Notes: generated by a model not told the origin, from the letters alone. 64,000 bases of DNA from Quercus robur (GCF_932294415.1 NC_065538.1:16405656-16469655); one strand, 5' to 3'. Shown: positions 23,731 to 35,821, counted from the stretch's first letter. Numbers and translations: made by a program.

Positions 23731-23967
23731 TTTTGATGAGTGGTCACTTGGCAAAATGAGTGTTAATTATCTACTATTTGCAAGATTGGCTTACAAAAAT
23801 TGAAACCACAAATTGTTAGCTGAAATTGATTGTCAATTATGATTTGGGACTCAAAATTTTGATTTTTTTGGCCACATAGAGTTTCAATTTGGTTGAATTT
23901 CTATCACTACAACAAATAAGATTTATGCTGACGAAATGTTTTGTAGCTAGAGCTCTTAGTTTTGTCA

Positions 23968-24101
23968 TCAATTGCCAAAGGCCTCGTAGCTGAATTGGCA
24001 TCTTTCCATGTACAAATTGCTTGAGGGTTTAGGGGAGAAAGGGTTCGAGCTGTGGGGTTAATAGTATGTTGTAATTATTTTTCAAAAAAAAAAAAAAAAA
24101 A
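23968..24101 (+). mobile_element. Short tRNA-derived SINE
   Basis: A ~134 bp unit with an A-box-like CGTAGCTGAATTGGCA, a B-box-like GGGTTCGAGCTG and a 3' poly(A) run. It is flanked by a perfect 10 bp duplication AGTTTTGTCA (23958-23967 and 24102-24111). This is the signature of LINE-mediated retroposition of a pol III transcript. Confidence 0.75.
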
Positions 24102-25051
24102 AGTTTTGTCACTGTGGGAGCATTTTTTGCTCTAAGGAAACTCATGTTTATCCTTAGGCAATTTTTTGCTTGTCCCACATTGGAAAGATGGCCTTCCCCT
24201 TTCTAGCTTATAAGGGATGAGCCAATTAGAAAGAGTACCGCCAGTATGGTACAATTTCGTTGCATATTTTGTCACCTACTATTTGTCCTCTATCGACATA
24301 TATAATTGTCACGCCCCGAACCCAAAAAGAGCTAGGCACGTGACAACAGCCACACACTTATAAAGTTTACACTCTACAAGTGTGTAAGGCCCTCTTAAAC
24401 AATTAAATAATTATCCTTAAGGAAAATTTCATCAATAAATTTTTAAAATATCCTCAATAAAGAAATTCTCAAAAGATCTATAAAATAATAATCCTTCGAC
24501 ATCAAATAAAAATAAACTAAATCCTTTAAGTCTGAAGGATTACACAAATGGTAATCTTAAAACATAAAAGTTCAAAACTTATTCCATTAATTTCCTAAAC
24601 TTCACTCATGCGCACATCCCAGCGGAAGCCCAAACATATGCTACTCTTCCTGATCAAAATCTAAAAGGAGAGAGAGGGGGGGGGGGGGGGTGAGTTGACA
24701 ACTCAATAAGTAACCAAAAATCCAATTAAGTTCTATCCAACAATAGATCTGTGAAGTAATAAGATGTAATATGAATCTTCAAAAATTATACTATGCTATG
24801 GGTTTTCAAAAATAACTAAAGAAATTTCATAGTCTTAAAATAATGAGTTGCAAATAGATCACATACTTTAATCTTACAAATATATCATAGATGGTTTAAG
24901 AAGTAGTCAGTTTTTTTATATATCAAAAGCTATAACTCACAATAGGTTCTAAAAATACATAAGCAGTTTTAAAGACTCAAATTAGTTCAAATACTCAAAC
25001 GTAATTCATATTCTTACCAATCTTATGACTATGGTCACGCTATATCCCCGT

Positions 25052-25320
25052 GACTGGGCATCAGAGTACCAATGAATAACCCCCATTGGTTTGGGTATTA
25101 GAATACCAATGAATAACCCCCATTGGCTGGGTATCAGAGTACCAATGAATAACCCCCATTGGTTTGGGTATCAGAATACCAATGAATAACCCCCATTGAC
25201 TGGGTATCAGAGTACCAATGAATAACCCCACTGGTTTGGGTATCAGGATACCAATGAATGACCCCCATTGGTTGGGTATCAGAATACCAATGAACAACCC
25301 CCATTGGTTTGGGTATCAAA
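25052..25320. repeat. Minisatellite in left LTR, seven units
   Basis: About 36 bp units built on ACCAATGAATAACCCCCATT and GGTTTGGGTATCAGA, seven copies. The right LTR has five (41404-41600). The overlapping minus-strand open frames are repeat artefacts. Confidence 0.9.
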
Positions 25321-25574
25321 ATCAATTCATAGTCAATTTGTCCATAATCATATATAATCATATTTTCAGTATTCAAATATATTTGTGATATTTCCATATT
25401 TTGTACTTTAAATCAATATAGTTAAAGGAACAATTAAATAAATAAATCATATATTCAATGCTCATATTTATTTGTGAAATTTCTCTATTCTTTACTTGAA
25501 ATCAATAATACAATAGAAATAAATAGTAATAACTGTAAACAATTTTCAGTTGTTAAAATACGCAAAATAAAACC

Positions 25575-26173
25575 TGTACAGCACCGAGCTTCCAAAGCCC
25601 ATACTGGCCTTGGGCCCAGACCCATCTAGGCCCCGGGCCCAAGCCCATACCGGCCTTGGGCGCAGGCCCAGCAGAAAGTTCCAGTTACCTTATGCCCTTC
25701 TTGAAACTGCCTTAGAGTAAAAACAAGTTTTGGGTATTAAGTTCCCGGGGTTGACCGGTTAATCTTTCCCGGTAGAGCGCATGAGTCATATCCGGGAAGG
25801 TCATGATATGCACGGGAACGTGAGTTGCCGAACATAATCGGTGAAAATGGAACCAAGTTCCAAGATCATAAATGTTGCACCGCCCTTTCACCTAAACAAC
25901 CACTTTAACCAGATAATACTGGACCTTCAGTAGCACTAACGGTGACTGTAATCATGATCTCCCCACTAACCTTGGCTATAAATAGAAGAAAGTTGGGAGA
26001 AGAAGGGGTTCAGAAAAATTGAGGGAAAACAGTCAAGTAGAGGGTACTAACTGGGTGTTACTTGGAGTCTCTCTGCCGAGAACGACCCATTGTAGGAAAT
26101 ACTTAAGTCCACTACAAATAAATTGTGAGCCCAAGTGACCTAAGGTCCAGAAGTCTTGCACTTGGTTCTTACA
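25575..26173 (+). repeat. 5' LTR of the Tat element
   Basis: 599 bp, starting TGTACAGCACCGAGC and ending TTGGTTCTTACA, with a TATA-like CTATAAATAG near 25977-25986. Next comes the primer-site-like TTGGCGCCCACCGTGGGGC (26175-26193). The priming tRNA was not identified. Confidence 0.95.
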
Positions 26174-26236
26174 ATTGGCGCCCACCGTGGGGCTCTCCTA
26201 CGAAGCTGTGGTTTGAGAGAGACTCAAGCAAGGGAG

Positions 26237-28330
26237 ATGTCTGAGGAGCGTTCAGGAGGGCACGTTCCGAGCAATTCCGCAGGATCTTCTCGGGGATCGA
26301 CGTGGAGGGAGAGAAGGCAGAAACGGCTGGAGGATAGGGAGCATCCAAGAGGAGAGGAAAGGTCCGGATTGGGAGAAGGATCGGCCCAGACACACCGGAC
26401 GATTTCAAGCGTCTCAGCACATAGGCAACATGATGATAGAGACCGGGAGCTGGAGCGGTTACGCAGATTGGTAATGGACTTGGAGCTGGAAGCAAGGGGT
26501 CGGCGCCACGAAAGGAACCACAACCCCCAACCCAGGAGGAACCGTGGCGAGGAAGGTTCCAGCCGATCTGTTACGCAACAACACCGAGACCGATCACGTT
26601 CTCAAGAGTCACGTCGTCACTCCCGGGAGATGCGTCGTAGACGGGACCGTTCCCGGTCGCATGGATATGATAACCAAGGGTCAGAGTCGCCAGAGGAGCG
26701 GCGGTACCACAACGCCGCGATGGACGCCATGAGCAGGGCCTTGCGGATGGCAGCCCGGTCTCCATTCTCTGATGAGATTGAACGGGCACCCATGCCGAGC
26801 AGATTCACGCGTCCACCATTCAATTCCTATGAGGGGAGGACAGACCCCGTGGAGCATGTCAGTCATTACAACCACATGATGTCTTTACATGCGCACAACG
26901 ATGCATTGATGTGTAAAGTATTCCCCTCTAGTCTCGGTTCTACCGCACTGAGATGGTTCAATGGGTTGCGGAAAGGTTCTATACACAGCTTCGCCGAGCT
27001 GATTCAGGAGTTCGGCAGCAGGTTCGTAACATGCAGCCGAGTGCAACAACCGGTCGACGCGTTGCTTTCCATGAAAATGAGGGTCGGGGAAACCCTTCGG
27101 AGTTATGCCAGCCGATACTGGGAACTTTACAATGAGATTGGTGGGGGAAACGAGAAAATTGCGGCTAGCACCTTCAGGATGGGGCTCCCCGAGGATTCTG
27201 AATTGCGGGAGTCGCTGACAAGAAGACCCCCGGAGGATATGAGGCAACTGATGAGACGCATAGAGGAGTACAAACGCCTGGAGGATGACCGGCTGTAAAG
27301 CAGGGGGAAAGCCCCTTTTACGGGGAGATCTCGGCAAAGCATCTTGCCGCCAAAGCCGAAAAGGGACTTCAGAATGCAGGAACCAGAGGTGCAGATCGAA
27401 GGGGTTAATGTGTTGTTTAAAGAGCCCGTGCACAAGATACTGGAACGGATAAGGAACGAGCCATTCTTCAGATGGCCGAACAAAATGGGGGACGACCCAT
27501 CTCGGAGGAACCAAAGCCTATACTGCACCTATCACAGGGACAAGGGGCACACCACCGAGCAGTGTAGGGTATTGAAAGATCATCTCGGGCAGTTAGTGAA
27601 GGCAGGGCACCTGAAAGAGTTTGTAGCAGATTCCACTGACCGGGAGACCGAGCAGGGCGCCCAACAGAAAAGGAATCCCCTTCCACCACCCCTGGGGGTA
27701 ATCAACGTCATTCATGCCGCACCGAGAGGGACAGCAGCGGCAAGGATGGTGATGACAGTGGCTTGCGCGGAGGGAGAATCATCCAAGAGGCAAAAGAAAG
27801 TTGGACGGCTAGACATCTCGTTCGGAGAAGATGATTTCGAAGGAACCATCCAACCTCACGACGACGCTTTGGTGGTGACAGCCCGGATAGGTGGATTCTT
27901 GGTGAAGAAGGTGATGATTGATCAGGGTAGTGGGGCTGACGTTATGTACCCGGACCTCTTCGAAGGGCTCGGGTTAAAAACCCAGGATTTGGCGAAGTAT
28001 AACACGCCATTGGTCTCGTTTGACGGGAGAATTGTGATTCCCGAGGGGCAAATCTCTCTCCCAGTGGACATGGAGGGCAAGGAAGTTGTAGTTACGTTCA
28101 TAGTAGTCCGATCATACGCACCTTACACCGCAATCCTGGGGAGACCGTGGATTCACGCCATGGGGGCTGTTCCGTCCACCCTTCACGTGAAAGTGAAATT
28201 TCCTACTGAGTACGGAGTTGTGGAGGTAAGGGGGAATCAACAGGTGGCGAAGCAATGCCTCGTAGCCGCGGTCCAGTGGGAAAAGGAACAGTTCGGCCAA
28301 GCTGAGCACGCCGAGAAAGAGACTGCATAG
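26237..28330 (+). pseudogene. Tat gag-protease, two nonsense codons
   Basis: One reading frame starting at ATG 26237 (MSEERSGG). The N-terminal third is Arg/Glu/Ser-rich. A retroviral-type gag domain (about 26800-27290) contains FPSSLGSTALRWFNGL. A TAA at 27296-27298 interrupts it. The same frame continues to the zinc-knuckle-like CTYHRDKGHTTEQC (about 27524-27565) and a protease core MIDQGSGADVMYPDL (about 27915-27960), then TAG at 28328-28330. Both stops look like single C-to-T changes in Gln codons. Upstream codons back to 26156 are open but overlap the LTR and primer site, so I reject the earlier start. Confidence 0.88.
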
Positions 28331-31300
28331 CAATTACAGATACCCCAGGAAAATGGGGCGGACGTTGCCGAGGAGGTGCTGAAGGTAAGAATTCTCCCAG
28401 ATAGTGACAAATACTTCCAGATAGGTACAAGCATGAATGACCGGAAAAGGGTAGAGATGTTGTTGTTCCTATTGCAGAACATAGATGTCTTCGCGTGGAA
28501 CCCGTATGAAGTGCCCGGTGTAGACCCCGAGTTCATTTTTCACAAACTCAATGTGGACCCATCGTTTCCCCCGAAAAAGCAGAAGCCGAGAAGAGCATCA
28601 AAGGAACATGTCGATGCAGTAAACCTGGAGGTCCAGCGACTGAAGGAAGCCGGGGTCATAAAAGAAATATTCTTCCCGAGATGGCTAGCAAACACTGTTG
28701 TAGTAAAGAAGAAGAGCGGTAAATGGAGAGTTTGCGTGGACTTCACCGATTTAAACAGAGCGTGTCCCAAGGATCCATTCCCGATGCCCAAGATTGATCA
28801 GCTAGTGGATGCCACGTACGGGCACCCGAGAATGAGTTTCCTGGACGCCTTCCAAGGCTACCACCAGATTGCCTTGGCGCCCGAGGACCGAGAGAAGACA
28901 GCATTTATATCCCCGAACGCAAACTATCACTACGAGGTCATGCCGTTCGGATTGAAGAATGCCGGGGTCACCTACCAGCGTATGATGACAAGGATGTTCC
29001 GGGAAAAAATTGGATGCACGGTTGAAGTTTATATCGACGACATGGTAGTAAAAAGCAGAAAAGAGTCGCTGCATACTGAAGACCTTCGGGGAGTATTCAA
29101 GATACTACGGCGACACAGGCTGCGCCTCAATGCCGAAAAGTGCACTTTCGGAGTGGGGGCTGGCAAGTTCCTGGGTTATCTGATCTCCACTCGGGGAATA
29201 GAGGCTAACCCCGACCAAATAGAGGCCGTCAATCGCCTCAAACCACCGAGCAATCCTAAGGAGGTGCAAGTGCTCACCGGGATGTTGGCCGCCCTGAACC
29301 GATTCATCTCCAAGTTTGCCGATCGCTGCCGGCCATTCTATCAACTTCTGAAGAAGTGGAAGGGGTTTCAGTGGGACGAGAGCTGCGATGAAGCTTTTCG
29401 AGAACTAAAGGAATATTTGGCAAAGGCGCCGAGGTTGACTGCCCCGGAGCCCGGGGAGGATCTGTTTATGTACCTTGCAGTCACCAATCATGCCGTAAGT
29501 GCTGTGTTACTAAGGGACCGGGGAGTGCAAATGCCGGTGTATTACGTAAGCAAGACCTTGGTCGATGCCGAGACAAGGTACCTGCCTCTTGAAAAGTTGG
29601 TTTTGGCCTTGGTACATGCCACGAGGAAGTTACCACACTACTTCCAGGCACACACAGTGTTCGTCCTAACCGAGTATCCATTGCAGTCACTGTTGAAGAG
29701 ATCCGATTTCACAGGACGGATTGCTAAATGGGGGACTCGGTTGGGATCGTTTGACATAAGATACCGACCTAGAAGCTCGGTGAAAGGGCAGGTTCTCGCT
29801 GATTTCATCGCGGAATTTACACCTAAGAATGAAGGCAAGGTAATTTGTAGTGCGGAGATTCGCCCGTGGAAGTTATTTGTGGACGGTGCGTCAAATGCTA
29901 TGGGGGCCGGGGCTGGTATTGTCATAGTCACCCCTGAAGGTATGCGACTGGAACACTCCTTCAGATTGGGGTTCAAAGCCTCGAACAACGAAGCCGAATA
30001 TGAAGCCCTGTTGGCCGGACTGAGGGCAGTATTGCATCTGGGCGCCAAGGACGTGGAAATCTACTCGGACTCTCGGCTAGTTGTTTATCAGGTCACTGGG
30101 GACTTCGAGGCTCGGGATCCCCGAATGAAAGCTTATCTAAGTACGACAAAGCAAATTATCGGTCAGTTTGGAACGGTAAAGATATCCCAGCTAGCCCGGT
30201 CACAAAACAGGCATGTTGACTCCCTTGCCACGTTAGCCTCATCGGCTACCGAGGACACCCCGAGGCTTATCACAATTGAACTTGTAAGGGAGCCAAGCAT
30301 CTGTGTGAAGACTGCTCTCGACCAGGCCGGAGTAGAGGTTGCGCAGGTGGCGGTGGCCGGACCATGCTTGATGAACCCGATCATAGACTTTCTTTCCGAA
30401 GATAAAGTTCCAGAGGATGAGGCCGAGGCCAACAAGATTCGACGAATGGCTCCCAGGTACTGGTTGTCTTCGGACCGAAAGTTGTACAGAAGGTCCTTCG
30501 CGGGCCCTTACCTCTTGTGCCTTCATCCTGAAAGAGTCAAGGAGCTTCTAACCGAGCTGCATGAAGGAGTATGCGGCGGGCATGCTGGGGGACGATCTTT
30601 AGCACACAGAGCAATGACGCAAGGGTTTTGGTGGCCACAGATGCAGAAGGACGCCGCCGAATACGTTCGGAGTTGCGAACAATGTCAAAAGCACGCCCCA
30701 ATGATCCATCAGCCGGCAAGACATCTAAATCCTGTCAGCAGCCCGTGGCCATTTGCACAATGGGGGCTTGACATCCTCGGGCCATTCCCCCGAGCAACGG
30801 GGAACCGCCGTTTTGTACTGGTGGCTGTGGATTACTTCACAAAGTGGGCTGAAGCTGAAGCCTTGGCCAATATCCGGGATACTGACGTGAAAAAATTTGT
30901 GTGGAAAAACATAGTTACAAGGTTTGGGGTGCCGAATTCACTAGTGACAGACAACGGGCTACAGTTCGACAGCAACACTTTTCGGACTTTTTGCAGCGAG
31001 CTCGGCATCAAGAACAAGTATTCAACCCCGGCATACCCCTAGAGCAACGGCCAAGCTGAAGCAGTAAACAAGACTATTTTGAACGGGCTCAAGAGAAGGT
31101 TGGATGGAGCGAAAGGAAGATGGGCAGAAGAACTACCCAGTGTATTATGGGCCTACCGCACGACCCCCAGGAGATCCACGGGGGAAACCCCATTTTCTCT
31201 GGCATACGGAGCAGAAGCAGTAATACCCACCGAGGTGAGCTTATGCAGTGCACGGGTCGTCGGGTTTGACCCCGTACAGAACGCCGACCTTATGATGGAG

Positions 31301-31606
31301 CATTTGGATTGGCTAGAAGAATGCAGGGAGGCCGCGACCGTACGTCTTGCCGAGTATCAGCAGAAGCTGGCGCAAAGGTACAACCGAAATGTAAAGACCA
31401 GGGAATTCAGTGCCGGGGAATTAGTGTTAAGAAGGGTAGTGGGGAACATGCGGGACATGGCTGCAGGGAAGCTTGCTCAGAGTTGGGAGGGACCATACAG
31501 AGTCACAGCTGTCGCAGGTGCAGGGGCCTACTACTTGGAGGACCTGGACGAGAGGCCGCTCCCCCGACCATGGAACGCCAACAACCTGAAGAAATTCTAC
31601 GCGTAA
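28331..31606 (+). pseudogene. Tat pol: RT, RNase H, archaeal-type RNase H, integrase
   Basis: In the same frame as gag. RT has WRVCVDFTDLNRACPKDPFP and catalytic YIDD (about 29030-29041). The first RNase H is about 29440-29740. The second RNase H (about 29868-30235) has LFVDGASNAMGAGAGIV, the catalytic-type NNEAEYEAL, and YSDSRLVV. The integrase zinc region (about 30545-30690) ends in CEQCQKH. The integrase core has Asp in VAVDYFTKW, Asp in VTDNGLQF and Glu in GQAEAVNK. A TAG at 31040-31042 breaks the integrase just before SNGQAEAV. The frame then stays open to 31606. Length and order fit a Tat polyprotein. Confidence 0.9.
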
Positions 31607-31717
31607 CCATCGATGTAAGCTAAAACTTGTATTCTATTAAGATTAAGAGCATGATGAACTTTTTTGTCTGTGCTATTTTTTGACCCTGTAACCACGCCAA
31701 GAGAATCGCCAATAAAG

Positions 31718-32062
31718 CCTAAGGACGGAAACCTGACCCTCGGCTCGATCAATATCGCCGAGCAGGTGAAAACCTTACAAATAAATCCTAAGGACAGAAA
31801 CCTGACCCTCGGCTCAATCAATATCGCCGAGCAGGTGAAAACCTTACAAATAAATCCTAAGGACAGAAACCTGACCCTCGGCTCGATCAATATCGCCGAG
31901 CAGGTGAAAACCTTACAAATAAATCCTAAGGACAGAAACCTGACCCTCGGCTCGATCAATATCGCCGAGCAGGTGAAAACCTTACGAATAAATCCTAAGG
32001 ACAGAAACCTGACCCTCGGCTCGATCAATGTCACCGAGCAGGTGAGAACCTTACAATCAAAT
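31718..32062. repeat. Five-unit 69 bp tandem repeat
   Basis: Units begin with CCTAAGGAC at 31718, 31787, 31856, 31925 and 31994, an exact 69 bp spacing. Because 69 is divisible by three, both strands show long open frames with a 23-residue repeat; these are artefacts. The array lies between the end of pol and the end of the antisense gene. A further two-unit ~62 bp repeat (CAATCACCACATCCCGGTGA) lies at about 32305-32410. Confidence 0.95.
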
Positions 32063-32444
32063 CTATAAGGATGAAAGCACAATTCTCGGTTAAACCAAAT
32101 CCTGATAAAAACCTAACCCTTTTTGCAAAAACTAAGTCCAATAGCGCTCTCAAATTTCCCACAGCGCCGCACAACAGGTTTTCGGGGGTACCATTCTATT
32201 AAACGGCCATAGCACTGGTATAATTCAAGCAAAACACAAAACAAAGATAATTTCATTCAACAAATTGGAGCGGAAGAAGAAAACGGACTACTAATTAAAC
32301 AGGTAAAAGCAATTGTTCAATCACCACATCCCGGTGACATGGACAAATAAAACCGACAAACTAAAGCAATTGTTCAATCACCACATCCCGGTGACATAGG
32401 CAAATAAAAACAAAATAAAAATAAGCTAACAAGTAAAAATAAAA

Positions 32445-34728
32445 TCAGCTGGGAGGTTGAGTCGGTGTTGGCACTTCCTGCTGGACGGTCAGGGGAAAAG
32501 GCTGGCCCTCACCAAGAAGCTCCTGCACGATAGGTATGCTCGTGGCCTCCATATCCTCGGGCTCGGCATGGGAGTCGATTTGCTCAACCAACTCCCTCAT
32601 ACTGGCCGTCTCCTCCTCGTCAAAAGCAGCCGGGGCGTCCTGGACGGCAGGTGCAGGGTTCGGAAATGGAATCTGGCCGGGGTCTCTCAGCGGCGAGTCT
32701 TCAGGAACTCCCATTGCCTGAAGAGCAGCAAACCACCCGGCCTCGAAACCCATATGCCGAGCCCGAGCCACCACCGGCTCTGCGGAGTTCTCGGCGTCGG
32801 CAAAGCCTACGTCATACCACTTTTGCTTCGCGGCCGCCAAGCCTGCCCTGAGATCGGCTATCTCGTCGGCATGGGAAGTGTTGAGGCTGAGGGCTTCGGC
32901 TAGTTTGAGTTCCGTCTCATTTTGCCTGGCTAGGAGGTCTGCACACCTTTTTTCAGCCGATGCTCGGAACTTCTCCGCGGCAGCAGCCTTCTTCTCGGCA
33001 GCCTCAGCAATCTTTGCCTTTTCCTTAGCCGTTTTTACTGCTGACTCCCGCGCCCCCTTCTCGCGCTCATTTTCCTCATCAAGCTCCCGTGCCCGGGCAG
33101 CCACAATGTGAGCCAGTTGAGCGGCCTAGCAAGCACGAAGGTTAACAAAGTGACAAAAGGAAATCTACATGGAGTAAATAGACAAAAGAATTACCGCAAT
33201 GGCGTGCCACTCTAACCGACGCCCCACGGACTCCTCGGACCCATCATCAAATGCGTGCACGTCCTCGGGAAGTTGGAGAGCTCCGGCCAAGGTTTGGGCA
33301 ATACGGCCGCCCTCGCCCTTATCCCACATCCGAACAGAGGCCGTCGATGGCAATGGCTTGCCGTCCAGAAGGAACTTTGGCTCCCACGCTGGAGCCACTT
33401 GGGAGGAGGACGCGCCCCCCATGCCGGCTTCGGTTGGCGGCTCGCGGATAACAATTCCCCCAGTTGGTCGGGGAGGAGTCTGGACAGCGGCATCCCCTGG
33501 GCCCGTGGAATGTTGCTCGGTTACTTTCTGCTTCTTACGGGCTCGTCCGGACTGCGGAGGGGGAGGAGGCTGAGACACTGGACCCCGACCCTGAGTAGGC
33601 AGGGGCTGATTGGTCGGCCGGGCACCAGGCACGAACCGATCAAGGGTCATGACTCTCCTTGCCACCATCCTTGCACCGGGCTGGATCGCTTCAGCTAGCA
33701 AGTTAGCCGCGTCTGTCACTTGCTGTTGAGGCTCGGCGGGTGGATCCTCGGGATGGGGCTGCTCTTGGGCTTGGTCCCCTTGTTGTATGGCTTCGTGAGC
33801 TCTCTCTCTAAGGCGCCGAGATACCTGTTCCGCGGAATCGTCTCGCAGAGGAACTAGTTCGTCCGCGGCAGTGAACCGCCGACCAAATTCCCTCGCTTCC
33901 CCGGTTGTAAGCTTCGGCGGCAAGAAATTCACGTACCGGACGTCTATGTACGATAGCAGGGGGCTGTCAACTATCAACGCCTGCTTGAAAGGCTGCCAAG
34001 TAGAGTAAACCGGTTCCACGCCGAGGATCAGGTGTGAGGCTCGGAGTTGCCCGTCCCAATGCACGTAGATCTCGGAACGGAGGACGAAGTTTAAGTCCCT
34101 GACGTGGACGGCTCTGAGATCCTGAACAAACACTTTGCCGTCTGCAAAAGAACAGATAACGCATTAGCTTTTAACAATAAAATTTTTTTTTTACTCAAAC
34201 AATTATAAGAAGGGGATGATACGAACCCACTTCACGCCGTGTGAAGGGGCAAGGGATCTCCCCGGCAAACCAATTGCCGCGCACCCTGACGAACTCCCCG
34301 GCGGAGTTCCTGTTCGAATCGGGTAGGCACGATATCAGCCGTACCCGAGCATCCCTCGTCTTTAAGTAATAATTTGTGGATTTGCTCCCACAGAGGTTGT
34401 ACATTTGGTTAATATCATGGTGGTCTAATTGTAAGTCAAAGGTATGGTTCAACTGGCTGACACAACTAACTACCCGGTAAAAATTGGGGGGAAGCTGGTC
34501 GGGGCACAGCCCATAGTAGGTGAGTGTGCTTATCAGGAGGGGATCTACCGGGAACCTAACCCCACCTTCTAAAATGGACATCAAAGGAAAGAAGGCTGTA
34601 CCCTGCCCTCGGTGGAGTTCCATATCACTCTCATGGCAGTAAGCCACGTCCACGTCATTGGAAATACTAAATTTACTCCTAAAGGTGGCCAAAGCAGTCG
34701 GGGTATCTAGAAGGTAAGAATAACCCAT
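32445..34728 (-). CDS. Spliced antisense gene carried by the Tat element
   Basis: Three coding exons on the strand opposite to gag-pol: 34728-34227 (502 bp), 34141-33195 (947 bp) and 33125-32445 (681 bp). They total 2130 bp, or 709 residues, and every junction is in phase (REV then DGKVFVQD; WHAIA then AAQLAHIV). Acceptors are TTTTGCAG and TTGCTAG; donors are GTTCGT and GTAATT. Residues about 1-165 contain FPLMSILEGGVRFPVDPLL and LTYYGLCPDQLPPNFYRV. This resembles the domain of plant 'putative gypsy-type transposon' proteins (Pfam Transposase_28 type), an inference from motifs. The middle is Pro/Gln-rich. About residues 485-615 are a Glu/Lys/Ala-rich coiled coil, and the tail is acidic. There is no signal peptide or membrane segment, so it is probably intracellular. 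Function unknown. Antisense genes in this position are known in the Tat lineage (for example Grande of maize). Confidence 0.85.
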
Positions 34729-35222
34729 CTATAAAGCCTAAAACTACAAGAATGAACTCAAAGAAACAAAGCTGAAGGAACAGGAAGGGGAAGAAAGACT
34801 TACTTTGGGTTCTAAGGAGGAAAAGAACGCTGAGCAAGCAAGCGCACAGAAATGTGGTCGGCAGAGAGTAGGCACTAAAGATCAGAGGCGAAGGAAAAAT
34901 GGAATGATGTTTGGAGAAGGACTATTTATAGAGCCAGAAGAAATGGGGAAAGAAGAAACGCTTAATCAAGCAATAAATGGGCACAGCCTACGAGCGACCC
35001 AACAAATGCCAAGCGTAACCGATTTGCGCGCCGCTTCGGTTCACGAACCGTCAGGCAATAATGACGACTGCGCCTGGCGCCGCAAAACGGCGCGTCTTTT
35101 GAGATGAATATTAATGAGAAGTGACAGCCAGAAGTCCCAGACTAGAAGATTCCCGAGGTCAAAAGGCCCAGGCAGCTCCTTGATTCTCCTCGGCGGCCGA
35201 GTATGAATCAAGGGGGGGCTAT
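34729..35222 (-). promoter_or_regulatory. Promoter and 5'UTR intron of the antisense gene
   Basis: On the minus strand a TATA box CTATAAATAG lies at 34931-34922. A consensus donor (AAAG then TAAGTC, intron from 34803) and an acceptor TTTATAG directly before the ATG at 34728 define a 5'UTR intron of about 75 bp. Transcription would start near 34890. The purine tract for the 3' LTR (AAGGGGGGGC, 35210-35219) marks the other end. Confidence 0.65.
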
Positions 35223-35821
35223 TGTACGGCACCGAGCTTCCAAAGCCCATACTGGCCTTGGGCCCAGACCCATCTAGGCCCCGGGCCCAAGCCCATACCG
35301 GCCTTGGGCGCAGGCCCAGCAGAAAGTTCCAGTTACCTTATGCCCTTCTTGAAACTGCCTTAGAGTAAAAACAAGTTTTGGGTATTAAGTTCCCGGGGTT
35401 GACCGGTTAATCTTTCCCGGTAGAGCGCATGAGTCATATCCGGGAAGGTCATGATATGCACGGGAACGTGAGTTGCCGAACATAATCGGTGAAAATGGAA
35501 CCAAGTTCCAAGATCATAAATGCTGCACCGCCCTTTCACCTAAACAACCACTTTAACCAGATAATACTGGACCTTCAGTAGCACTAACGGTGACTGTAAT
35601 CATGATCTCCCCACTAACTTTGGCTATAAATAGAAGAAAGTTGGGAGAAGAAGGGGTTCAGAAAAATTGAGGGAAAACAGTCAAGTAGAGGGTACTAACT
35701 GGGTGTTACTTGGAGTCTCTCTGCCGAGAACGACCCATTGTAGGAAATACTTAAGCCCACTACAAATAAATTGTGAGCCGAAGTGACCTAAGGTCCAGAA
35801 GTCTTGCACTTGGTTCTTACA
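35223..35821 (+). repeat. 3' LTR of the Tat element
   Basis: 599 bp, starting TGTACGGCACCGAG. Differences from the 5' LTR are seen near the sixth base, and near 35522, 35618, 35756 and 35780. It is followed by AAACC (35822-35826). Confidence 0.95.

Larger units (their letters stand above)
22340..24301. other. Start of the giant intron 5
   Basis: AT-rich intron with no gene. It holds a degraded MITE (22807-23396), a (GA)n microsatellite (23666-23729) and a SINE (23968-24101). At about 23907 the word CACTACAACAAAT resembles the left end of a CACTA element, but no partner end was found. Confidence 0.6.
25575..35821 (+). mobile_element. Tat-lineage Ty3/gypsy retrotransposon, young
   Basis: A complete 10,247 bp element inserted into the left LTR of the Tekay-like element with target duplication AAACC (25570-25574 and 35822-35826). 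Both LTRs are 599 bp and differ at about five positions by eye (<1 percent). The order is LTR, primer site, gag, protease, RT, RNase H, a second archaeal-type RNase H, integrase, a 69 bp tandem repeat array, a spliced antisense gene, purine tract, LTR. The second RNase H and the extra antisense gene are hallmarks of the plant Tat lineage. The sense polyprotein has three nonsense codons and no frameshift. The antisense gene is fully open. Confidence 0.95.

Noticed and set aside
25052-25400. Regular ~36 bp repeats that could suggest a CRISPR-like array or a repeat protein
   Set aside because: Units are contiguous without unique spacers, lie inside an LTR and recur in its partner LTR. This is a minisatellite in a plant genome.
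26169-31017. Many minus-strand open frames under the Tat gag-pol
   Set aside because: Shadows of the GC-richer coding strand; they carry no domains and overlap conserved RT, RNase H and integrase codons.
31597-32082. Long open frames on both strands with a 23-residue repeat
   Set aside because: A direct consequence of a 69 bp (multiple of three) tandem array. No start context, and the frames are mirror images.
32457-33698. Plus-strand open frames opposite the antisense gene
   Set aside because: The minus strand has matching exon phases, splice sites and a coherent protein; the plus-strand frames are low-complexity shadows.
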